Source: Oscillibacter sp.
GTDB taxonomy: Bacteria > Bacillota > Clostridia > Oscillospirales > Oscillospiraceae
DNA: 5,027 bases
NCBI GenBank assembly: GCA_003487665.1
Contig: DNFA01000071.1
Coordinates: 8,428 to 13,454, forward strand
Direction: 5' to 3'
Both the position numbers and the translations under genes were made by a program. The notes below the pieces were generated by a model. It was not told the origin of the DNA, did no database searches, and saw only the letters and a list, made by a program, of their open reading frames with translations. Positions 1-4,794 of the stretch are shown here, one piece after another (within the stretch, counting starts at the first letter, position 1; each line of letters begins with the position of its first letter).

Positions 1-287
1 AGCGCTGGTTCAAGGAGCGCCGCATCAAGTACCAGTACATCGACCTTGTGAGCAAGGGCGTGTCACCGGGGGAGTACCGCTCCATCAGAGCCGCCGTGGG
101 CAGCTTTGACGCGCTGGTGGACAAGGGCTGCCGGTCGTACGAGGAGCTGTACATGGCGTACATCACCCCGCAGGCAGCGGAGGAAAAGCTGCTGGACTAT
201 CCGGAGCTGTTCGCCGCGCCCATTGTCCGCAACGGGAAGCAGGCCACCGTGGGCTATCACCCGGAGATATGGCAGACGTGGGAATAA
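1..287 (+). CDS. ArsC/Spx-like thioredoxin-fold protein, 5' end cut off by window
   Basis: The reading frame is open from base 3 to the TAA at 285-287, so the gene begins before the window. A GTG at 48 could look like a start, but the upstream residues (RWFKERRIKYQYIDL) are good family sequence, matching the strand-helix that follows the N-terminal Cys motif of ArsC/Spx/YffB proteins. About 94 residues are visible. The C-terminal segment APIVRNGKQATVGYHPEIW matches the conserved ArsC region around RPIV...GRPPE. Known chemistry: true ArsC enzymes reduce arsenate with a Cys plus three arginines (E. coli R60, R94, R107). By eye, none of these is kept: the equivalents read D (FDALVDK), A (AAPIV) and Y (GYHPE). 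The active-site Cys lies outside the window. I infer a redox or regulatory ArsC-family protein rather than an arsenate reductase. Family membership is fairly sure; function is unknown. Confidence 0.85.
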   Translation, partial: RWFKERRIKYQYIDLVSKGVSPGEYRSIRAAVGSFDALVDKGCRSYEELYMAYITPQAAEEKLLDYPELFAAPIVRNGKQATVGYHPEIWQTWE

Positions 288-295
288 GGCCTCTC

Positions 296-327
296 ATCCG
301 TGCGCCGCAGGCGCACGGATATTTTTT
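296..327 (+). terminator. Intrinsic terminator after the ArsC-like gene
   Basis: An 11-bp perfect stem, ATCCGTGCGCC (296-306) with GGCGCACGGAT (310-320), closes on a 3-base GCA loop. ATTTTTT (321-327) follows directly. It begins 8 bases after the stop of the ArsC-like gene. The T-tract also contains part of the stop codon of the convergent CDF gene (326-328). Read from the minus strand the hairpin has no downstream T-run, so termination there would be weaker. Confidence 0.9.
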
Positions 328-1495
328 AGTCGGTATAGCTGTGCTCCACCGTGACCACGGCGTAGTAGTTCCCGTCCATGGCGCGCACCCGGTCGCGGAT
401 GGCCTGCGCCGCCTGCGCCGGGGTCATGGTGCTGGAAAAGGGCAGCACCGCGTCGAAGATCAGGTTATCGTGGGTGGTGCCCCGCACCACCCGGAAGTCG
501 TGGATGGTCAGGGACGGCTCCACCTGCTTCACCAGCGCCGCCACCTGCCCCCGCAGGCGGGCGATGGACGCGTCGTCCGTGTCCACGGGATCCATGTGGA
601 TGACCGCGTGACAGTGGAGCTTCTCCATCAGCTCCTTTTCGATGTTGTCGATCACATCGTGCATGGCCATGATGTCCCCGTGGGCGGGCACCTCCGCATG
701 GAGGGTGATCATCAGCCGGCCGGGGCCGTAGTCGTGCACCACCAGATCGTGGACGCCCACCACGGTGTCGTCCGACATAACGATGTCCCGTATCTCCCGC
801 ACCAGCTCCGGGTCGGGCGCCTGTCCCAGCAGGGGAGACAGCGTCTCACGGGCGGCCTTGTACGCGGAGAACAGGATGAACAGCGCCACCACAAGACCCA
901 CATAGCCGTCCACCGCCAGCCCCGTCCACTTGCCGATGAGCATAGCCACCAGCACGGCGAAGGTACTGGCCGTGTCGGACAGGCTGTCCATGGCGGTGGC
1001 TTCCATGGCGGCGGAGTGGATGCGGCGTCCCACCTGCCGGTTGTACAGCCACATGTACAGCTTCACGCACACGGAAGCCGCCATGATCCCCAGCGCCAGC
1101 AGGGAGAACGTGACCTTCTCCGGATGCAGGATCTTGTCAAGGGAGGATTTGGCCAGCTCCACGCCCATCAGCAGGATCAGTCCCGCCACGATCAGGCCGG
1201 ATATGTACTCGATGCGCCCGTGGCCGAAGGGGTGGTCGGTGTCGGGCTTTTTGCCCGCCAGACGGAAGCCCAGCAGCGTCACCGCCGAGGAGCCGGCATC
1301 GGACAGGTTGTTGAAGGCATCGGCGGTGACGGCGATGGAGCCGGACAGCTGCCCGGCGAAGAACTTCCCGGCGAACAGCAGGATGTTCAGCGCGATACCC
1401 ACCGCGCCGCACAGGGTGCCGTACGCCCGGCGGACGGCGGGGGACGATACGTTGTCCCGGTCGTGAATGAGCCAGCGGCTCAGAAGCTGTATCAT
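326..1495 (-). CDS. Cation diffusion facilitator (CDF) family metal exporter with extended C-terminus
   Basis: This 389-aa inner-membrane proton/metal antiporter exports a divalent cation. The start ATG (1495-1493) is preceded by AAGGAG about 9 bases upstream. Visible pieces: TM1 at about 30-48, TM2 with the metal-site sequence TADAFNNLSDAGSS (57-70; D59, N63, D66), the loop KKPDTDHPFGHGRIEY (82-97) typical of this CDF subgroup, TM3 at about 98-115, TM4 at about 130-150, and TM5 with AMDSLSD (168-174; D170 and D174), followed by TM6. In Zn-type CDFs such as YiiP the TM5 motif is HxxxD. Here it is DxxxD, which is associated with Mn-type CDFs, so manganese is a reasonable but unproven substrate. 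Most CDF proteins are about 300 aa. The extra length is a second ferredoxin-like cytoplasmic segment (about 313-389) after the usual one (about 228-303). It follows the 197-aa cysteine-rich gene by 27 bases and is probably co-transcribed with it. Confidence 0.93.
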   Translation of the reverse strand: MIQLLSRWLIHDRDNVSSPAVRRAYGTLCGAVGIALNILLFAGKFFAGQLSGSIAVTADAFNNLSDAGSSAVTLLGFRLAGKKPDTDHPFGHGRIEYISGLIVAGLILLMGVELAKSSLDKILHPEKVTFSLLALGIMAASVCVKLYMWLYNRQVGRRIHSAAMEATAMDSLSDTASTFAVLVAMLIGKWTGLAVDGYVGLVVALFILFSAYKAARETLSPLLGQAPDPELVREIRDIVMSDDTVVGVHDLVVHDYGPGRLMITLHAEVPAHGDIMAMHDVIDNIEKELMEKLHCHAVIHMDPVDTDDASIARLRGQVAALVKQVEPSLTIHDFRVVRGTTHDNLIFDAVLPFSSTMTPAQAAQAIRDRVRAMDGNYYAVVTVEHSYTD

Positions 1496-1522
1496 TGTCG
1501 TTGTCTCCTTTCGGCAGAGCCG

Positions 1523-2116
1523 TTACTTCCCCGGAATGGTCAGCGTCATGCGGCAGCACAGGTCGTCCAGATCGCTGTCGGTGGCGGCGGGGATACGCAG
1601 CCGCCCGCCGCAGTCGGCGCAGGTGATGTCCACCGCGCCCCGGCGCACCTGCATGGTGTACCGGTGGCTGCCGCAGGCGCAGGAGATGCCGCCGCGCCCG
1701 GCGATATCCTTCAGCTCGGACAGCACCTCGTACATGATGACGTTGTCGGTGAACGCCTCGTCGGGGGACGCCTTCTCCTTGGCCACCCGCAGAGCCAGCC
1801 CCTCCATGGCGCGGCGCACCTCGGCGTCCTCGCCGATGTAGCAGCACAGCTCCTGCTTTTCCGGGCAGGCAAGGCCGATGCCCCGGCCCCGGAGCACCGC
1901 GTCCGCGTCACACTCCGCCTGATGGTGCCCGCCGCACACGCCGCAGGGCACCTGAAGCCGGAAGCGCAGGCCGTCCGTCTCCGCCGTCAGCGCCTCCTTG
2001 CCGCACTCGCACTCCATCCGTGCCGCCGCCGCGTTCAGGGCGAACACGCTGCGGCTGTGCAGCACCGCCTTGCCGCAGGCGGGGCAGATATATCCAAAGC
2101 TACGCATTTCCTCCAT
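1523..2116 (-). CDS. Hypothetical cysteine-rich, multi-zinc-ribbon-like protein
   Basis: I do not recognise this 197-aa protein. The ATG at 2116-2114 has AAAGGAG 8 bases upstream; a second Met at codon 4 is less well placed. The sequence has at least three Cys clusters suggesting zinc-ribbon-like knuckles: C11xxC14 with C36xC38, C58xxC61 with C69/C84/C91-C92, and C146xC148 with C166xxC169, plus C187-C188 near the end. Two of the knuckles are CxC rather than CxxC. Between the second and third clusters lies a Cys-free, probably helical segment (about 96-140). There is no signal peptide or membrane segment, so it should be cytoplasmic. It is the first gene of a two-gene operon with the CDF exporter (27-base gap), which suggests, but does not prove, a link to metal binding or sensing. 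It could equally be a rubredoxin-like or nucleic-acid-binding zinc protein. The gene is certain; the function is not. Confidence 0.85.
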   Translation of the reverse strand: MEEMRSFGYICPACGKAVLHSRSVFALNAAAARMECECGKEALTAETDGLRFRLQVPCGVCGGHHQAECDADAVLRGRGIGLACPEKQELCCYIGEDAEVRRAMEGLALRVAKEKASPDEAFTDNVIMYEVLSELKDIAGRGGISCACGSHRYTMQVRRGAVDITCADCGGRLRIPAATDSDLDDLCCRMTLTIPGK

Positions 2117-2149
2117 GGTGTATGCTCCTTTGCCACAATAAGTCCCTAC

Positions 2150-2178
2150 ATTATATACCGTTTCCTGTCACATTTCCA
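2150..2178 (-). promoter_or_regulatory. Sigma-A-type promoter for the cysteine-rich protein/CDF operon
   Basis: Read on the minus strand, TGGAAA (2178-2173) is a 4/6 match to TTGACA. A 17-base spacer and a perfect TATAAT (2155-2150) follow. The predicted start is near 2143, giving a leader of about 25 bases with AAAGGAG before the ATG at 2116. It lies back to back with the azlC promoter. Confidence 0.7.
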
Positions 2179-2181
2179 GTA

Positions 2182-2210
2182 TTGCGGGAAAAAGAGTTTT
2201 CCGATATAAT
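2182..2210 (+). promoter_or_regulatory. Sigma-A-type promoter for azlC-azlD
   Basis: TTGCGG (2182-2187) is followed by 17 bases and a perfect TATAAT (2205-2210). Transcription should start near 2217, leaving a leader of about 27 bases. The ribosome binding site is a modest AGGA (2231-2234), 9 bases before the azlC ATG. The spacer contains a short inverted repeat that could be an operator. Confidence 0.75.
2187..2202. promoter_or_regulatory. Possible operator: inverted repeat inside the azlC promoter spacer
   Basis: GGAAAA (2187-2192) and TTTTCC (2197-2202) form a perfect 6-bp inverted repeat around AGAG. It lies between the -35 and -10 boxes of the azlC promoter and starts 9 bases beyond the outer end of the divergent -35 box, so a bound regulator could affect both directions. 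No regulator gene lies beside it, and a 6-bp repeat can arise by chance. Confidence 0.3.
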
Positions 2211-2243
2211 GCAGGCATTCTATCTACGGCAGGATGTGATACG

Positions 2244-2936
2244 ATGCAGAAAAAGAGCTTCGCCGCGGCGGTAAAGGCGGCATTCCCCCACACCATACCC
2301 ATCATGACCGGATATCTGGCGGTGGGGCTGGCCTACGGCGTGCTGATGGCCTCCAAGGGCTACGGCTTTCTGTGGTCGGGCTTCGTCAGCGCCTTCGCCT
2401 TCTGCGGCAGCATGCAGTATGTGGCCATCACGCTGCTGACCACGGCCTTCGACCCCCTGCAGGCCTTTATCCTCAGCCTGATGGTCAACGCACGGCACCT
2501 GTTTTTCTCGCTGGCGCTGCTGCCCAAGTACCGGGGGCTGGGCAAACTGCGGTATTTCATGATCTACACCCTCAGCGACGAGAATTTCTCCCTGTCCTCC
2601 TCGGTGGAGCCGCCGGAGGAGGTGGATCCCACCCAGTTCTACTTCGCCATGAGCCTTCTCACATGGGCGTACTGGGTGCTGTTCTCCATGCTGGGCGGAC
2701 TGGCGGGCAGCCTTATCACCTTCGACATCACCGGCATCGACTTCGCGCTGACGGCGCTGTTCGTGGTGCTGTTTATCGAGCAGGTCATCAAGCGGGAGAA
2801 CCGCGCGCCCGGCGCCATCGGCCTTGTGTGCTCCGTGGTGGGGCTGGCTGTGTTCGGCGCGGACAATATGGTCATCCCGGCCATGGTGCTGACGCTGATC
2901 GTCCTGCTGGCGGGAAGGAGGAAGCTATGCGCTTAG
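2244..2936 (+). CDS. azlC: AzlC family branched-chain amino acid exporter, large subunit
   Basis: This 230-aa integral membrane protein is the large partner of the two-component AzlCD exporter, known in Bacillus for efflux of branched-chain amino acids and the analogue 4-azaleucine. Family marks: the PIMTGYLAVGLAYGVLMASKG segment (19-39), FCGSMQY (53-59, family AGSxQ region), VNARHLFF (81-88) at the end of a membrane helix, and YTLSDENF (108-115). Several hydrophobic helices follow, up to a basic tail (GRRKLCA). The length fits the family. The ATG at 2244 fits the predicted promoter and the weak AGGA site. The 3' end overlaps azlD by 10 bases in another frame, typical of translational coupling. 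Substrate specificity cannot be read from the sequence; many AzlC homologues are untested. Confidence 0.95.
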   Translation: MQKKSFAAAVKAAFPHTIPIMTGYLAVGLAYGVLMASKGYGFLWSGFVSAFAFCGSMQYVAITLLTTAFDPLQAFILSLMVNARHLFFSLALLPKYRGLGKLRYFMIYTLSDENFSLSSSVEPPEEVDPTQFYFAMSLLTWAYWVLFSMLGGLAGSLITFDITGIDFALTALFVVLFIEQVIKRENRAPGAIGLVCSVVGLAVFGADNMVIPAMVLTLIVLLAGRRKLCA

Positions 2937-3259
2937 ATACGACACAGTCCCTTGTTATCATCCTCATGGTGGCGCTGGCCACCCAGATCACCCGCTGGAC
3001 GCCGTTTCTGCTGTTCTCCGGGGAGAGGAAGCTGCCCCGCGTGGTGGAGGATCTGGGCAAGCTGCTGCCGCCGGCCATGATGGGTCTGCTGGTGGTATAC
3101 AGCCTACGCAGCACCGACCTTCTGGGCGGCAGCCACGGCATTCCGGAGGCCATCGCCGTGGCGGTGACAGCCGGGCTGCACCTGTGGCGGCGGAACACGC
3201 TGCTGTCCATCCTGGCGGGCACCGCCTGCTACATGGCGCTGGTGCAGCTGGTGTTCTGA
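2927..3259 (+). CDS. azlD: AzlD family branched-chain amino acid exporter, small subunit
   Basis: This 110-aa small membrane protein pairs with AzlC. The ATG at 2927 has a strong AAGGAGG (2915-2921) 5 bases upstream and lies inside the end of azlC (10-base overlap). The frame is open much further upstream, but that portion is only an out-of-frame reading of azlC. Features: helix 1 (about 8-22) ending in the family signature TQITRWTPFLLF (19-30), a short loop with RKLPRVVEDLGKLLPPAMMGLL, then three further hydrophobic helices, the last ending at the C-terminal VQLVF. The length is typical of AzlD (about 100-110 aa). The unit ends at a strong terminator 9 bases after the stop. Confidence 0.94.
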   Translation: MRLDTTQSLVIILMVALATQITRWTPFLLFSGERKLPRVVEDLGKLLPPAMMGLLVVYSLRSTDLLGGSHGIPEAIAVAVTAGLHLWRRNTLLSILAGTACYMALVQLVF

Positions 3260-3267
3260 ATATCATG

Positions 3268-3299
3268 AAAGAGCCGCTCAAGCGGCTCTTTTATATTTT
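3268..3299 (+). terminator. Intrinsic terminator after azlD
   Basis: AAAGAGCCGC (3268-3277) pairs perfectly with GCGGCTCTTT (3282-3291) around a TCAA loop. The T-rich run TTTTATATTTT follows, overlapping the end of the stem. It isolates azlCD from the spoVA genes; the T-rich run also supplies the predicted -35 of the spoVAD promoter. Confidence 0.92.
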
Positions 3300-3319
3300 C
3301 CCGCAAAACGCGCATACTA
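3291..3319 (+). promoter_or_regulatory. Sigma-G-like forespore promoter for spoVAD-spoVAE
   Basis: CATACTA (3313-3319) exactly matches the sigma-G -10 consensus as known in B. subtilis. A 17-base spacer upstream lies TTATA (3291-3295), a partial match to the sigma-G -35 core GHATR. Transcription would start near 3326, about 27 bases before the spoVAD ATG. The spoVA operon of B. subtilis is sigma-G dependent, so position and gene content agree. No sigma-A-type promoter is evident in this gap. Confidence 0.7.
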
Positions 3320-3338
3320 CGCGGCAAACGCTGTATGC

Positions 3339-3344
3339 GAGGTG
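3339..3344 (+). promoter_or_regulatory. Ribosome binding site that sets the spoVAD start
   Basis: GAGGTG lies 8 bases before the ATG at 3353. The in-frame ATG at 3335 has no Shine-Dalgarno sequence upstream and would give an N-terminus longer than known SpoVAD, so 3353 is preferred; ATG 3359 is a weaker alternative. Confidence 0.65.
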
Positions 3345-3352
3345 CATGGTAT

Positions 3353-4375
3353 ATGAACATGAAACGCTTGAGCCGCCAGACCTGCCGGTTTTTGCAGCCG
3401 CCGGGCGTCATCAGCTGCGCGGCGGTAGTAGGACGGCTGGAGGGCGCGGGGCCGCTGGGCGGCCACTTTGACGCAGTGGCGGAGGATTCCTTCTGCGGGC
3501 GGAAAACGTGGGAGCAGGGCGAGGCGCAGATGCAGGCCGACGCCCTGCGGCTGGCGCTGCAAAAGGGGGGACTGACGGCGGAGGACGTGGACTGCGTGTT
3601 CGCCGGCGACCTGCTGAACCAGAATATCGGCGCCACCTTCGCCCTGCGGGATTTCCACATCCCCTTCTACGGGGTGTACGGCGCGTGCTCCACCATGGGC
3701 GAGACGCTGGCGCTGGCAGCCACAGCCATCGCCGGCGGCAGCGCCGCCATCGCCGCGGCGCAGACGTCCTCCCACTTCTGCACCGCCGAGCGGCAGTACC
3801 GCTCGCCCCTGCCCTACGGCAGCCAGCGCAGCCCCGCCGCCCAGTGGACAGCCACCGCCGCCGGATGCTGCATTCTGGGTGCCCAGTCGGAGGGGCCCTA
3901 TATCACCCACGCCACCCGGGGGCAGATCGTGGACATGGGCGTAACAGACATGACCAACATGGGCGCGGCCATGGCGCCCGCCGCCTTCGACACCCTGCGG
4001 GCGGTGTTCCGGGACACCGGCACCTCACCCAAGGACTACGACCTGATCGTCACCGGCGATCTGGGCGCGGTGGGCAGCGATATCCTCACGGAGCTGTTCC
4101 GCCGGGAGGGGATGACGCTGGACAACTACACCGACTGCGGTCTGCTGCTCTATGACCGGAAAAAGCAGGATATGCACGCCGGCGGCAGCGGCTGCGGCTG
4201 CTCGGCGGCGGTGCTGAACGGCTATCTGCTGGAGGGAATGCGGCAGGGGCGATGGCGGCGGCTGCTGTTTGCGCCCACCGGGGCGCTGCTCAGCCCCACC
4301 AGCTCCTTTCAGGGGGAGAGCATCCCCGGCATCTGCCACGCGGTGGTATTTTCCCGGACGAAGGAGGACGCATGA
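3353..4375 (+). CDS. spoVAD: Stage V sporulation protein AD
   Basis: This 340-aa protein is close to the 338 aa of B. subtilis SpoVAD. SpoVAD has a thiolase/ketoacyl-synthase-like fold and binds dipicolinic acid (DPA). It works with the other SpoVA proteins at the inner forespore membrane to load Ca-DPA into the spore and release it at germination. Visible signatures: AGDLLNQNIGATFALR (84-99), YGVYGACSTMGE (106-117) with C112 at the position of the thiolase nucleophile, SSHFCTAERQYR (139-150) followed by YGSQRSPAAQWT, the VTGDLGAVGSDIL segment, and the C-terminal GGSGCGCSA. No signal peptide or membrane helix is seen, as expected. It starts 61 bases after the azlCD terminator, under a sigma-G-like promoter, and its stop overlaps the spoVAE start (ATGATG). 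Oddity: spoVAC, normally just upstream, is absent here. Confidence 0.97.
   Translation: MNMKRLSRQTCRFLQPPGVISCAAVVGRLEGAGPLGGHFDAVAEDSFCGRKTWEQGEAQMQADALRLALQKGGLTAEDVDCVFAGDLLNQNIGATFALRDFHIPFYGVYGACSTMGETLALAATAIAGGSAAIAAAQTSSHFCTAERQYRSPLPYGSQRSPAAQWTATAAGCCILGAQSEGPYITHATRGQIVDMGVTDMTNMGAAMAPAAFDTLRAVFRDTGTSPKDYDLIVTGDLGAVGSDILTELFRREGMTLDNYTDCGLLLYDRKKQDMHAGGSGCGCSAAVLNGYLLEGMRQGRWRRLLFAPTGALLSPTSSFQGESIPGICHAVVFSRTKEDA
4361..4367 (+). promoter_or_regulatory. Ribosome binding site for spoVAE
   Basis: AAGGAGG lies within the end of spoVAD, 7 bases before the ATG at 4375 and only 4 before the in-frame ATG at 4372. The spacing favours 4375; the choice changes the protein by one Met only. 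Confidence 0.75.
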
Positions 4376-4731
4376 TGGAGTATGTAAATGCTTTTCTCTG
4401 CGGCGGGCTGCTGTGCGCCGTAGGGCAGATCATTCTGGACAAGACGGCGCTGACCCCGGCGCGGATCCTGACGGGCTATGTGGTGACGGGTGTGCTGTTA
4501 CAGGCGGTGGGCGTGTACCAATATGTGGCGGACTGGGGCGGCGCGGGCGCTACGGTGCCCCTGACCGGCTTCGGCTATGCGCTGGCAAAGGGCGTGGCCG
4601 AGGCGGTGGCGGAGCGGGGCTGGCTGGGTGTGCTCACCGGCGGGCTGACGGCTACCTCCGGCGGCATCGCCGCCGCCGTGGTACTCTCGCTGCTGGCAGC
4701 GGTGCTGGTGCGGCCGAAAGAAAAACGTTGA
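4375..4731 (+). CDS. spoVAE: Stage V sporulation protein AE (SpoVAE/SpoVAEB type)
   Basis: This 118-aa small membrane protein of the SpoVA DPA channel is the usual size for SpoVAEB. The sequence shows a first helix, AFLCGGLLCAVGQIILD (6-22), a second at about 31-50, the family hallmark GGAGATVPLTGFG (55-67) preceded by a YxxxADW segment, and a long hydrophobic C-terminal stretch (about 85-112) ending in a basic tail (RPKEKR). It overlaps the spoVAD stop codon by one base (TGATG), so translation is probably coupled and both should be transcribed together in the forespore. Neither spoVAEA, spoVAF nor lysA, seen after it in B. subtilis, follows here. The next gene is csoR, whose -35 box overlaps the spoVAE stop codon, with no terminator between. 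Confidence 0.96.
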   Translation: MEYVNAFLCGGLLCAVGQIILDKTALTPARILTGYVVTGVLLQAVGVYQYVADWGGAGATVPLTGFGYALAKGVAEAVAERGWLGVLTGGLTATSGGIAAAVVLSLLAAVLVRPKEKR

Positions 4732-4756
4732 CAAATACCCGGAGGGGGTATACAAT
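4728..4756 (+). promoter_or_regulatory. Sigma-A promoter of the csoR-like gene
   Basis: A perfect TTGACA (4728-4733), a 17-base spacer and TACAAT (4751-4756) make this the strongest housekeeping promoter in the window. The -35 box contains the spoVAE stop codon TGA (4729-4731). The predicted start is near 4763, leaving a leader of about 32 bases. The spacer is almost filled by a CsoR-type palindrome, as expected for repression by blocking RNA polymerase. Confidence 0.88.
4735..4751. promoter_or_regulatory. CsoR-type operator 1, inside the promoter spacer
   Basis: The 17-mer ATACCCGGAGGGGGTAT has perfect 6-bp arms (ATACCC/GGGTAT) around GGAGG. From memory, it closely resembles the B. subtilis CsoR site in front of copZA (ATACCC, TAC, GGGGGTAT). 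Its place between -35 and -10 predicts copper-relieved self-repression. Confidence 0.8.
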
Positions 4757-4771
4757 GCAACCATCCAACAA

Positions 4772-4788
4772 ATACCCCCAGGAGGTAT
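4772..4788. promoter_or_regulatory. CsoR-type operator 2, overlapping the csoR ribosome binding site
   Basis: The 17-mer ATACCCCCAGGAGGTAT is palindromic at 7 of 8 paired positions around a central A. It repeats operator 1 exactly 37 bases downstream; including 4 flanking bases (ACAA), the two copies match at 18 of 21 positions. It lies just after the predicted transcription start and includes AGGAGG (4780-4785), the Shine-Dalgarno sequence 9 bases before the ATG. Confidence 0.65.
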
Positions 4789-4794
4789 ATCTCC

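Noticed and set aside
48..50. GTG as the start of the ArsC-like gene
   Set aside because: The open frame continues upstream with residues that fit the ArsC/Spx family, and there is no ribosome binding site before the GTG; the gene is simply truncated by the window edge.
269..2209. A 646-codon open frame on the plus strand covering the CDF and cysteine-rich genes
   Set aside because: It is antisense to two well-supported genes with good ribosome binding sites. The translation is a His/Gln/Gly/Val-rich composition typical of reading the reverse of GC-rich codons, and no family is recognisable.
2372..2926. Upstream extension of the azlD frame
   Set aside because: This part is an out-of-frame reading of azlC; the real azlD start at 2927 has a strong AAGGAGG, and the encoded 110 aa match the family length.
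3335..3352. In-frame upstream ATG as the spoVAD start
   Set aside because: No Shine-Dalgarno sequence precedes it, whereas the ATG at 3353 has GAGGTG 8 bases upstream and gives the expected 340-aa length.
3317..3910. A 197-codon minus-strand frame across the spoVAD start
   Set aside because: It is antisense to spoVAD, overlaps its promoter, and shows no ribosome binding site or family motif that I can see.
3508..4155. A 215-codon plus-strand frame inside spoVAD
   Set aside because: Its Arg/Gly/His-rich product is an artefact of high GC in a shifted frame; spoVAD in the other frame has clear family motifs throughout.
4735..4788. Twin palindromes as a riboswitch or transcription attenuator
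   Set aside because: Both are 17-bp CsoR-type operator palindromes in front of a CsoR-family gene; no T-run follows either, and the first lies before the predicted transcription start, so DNA operators explain them better.
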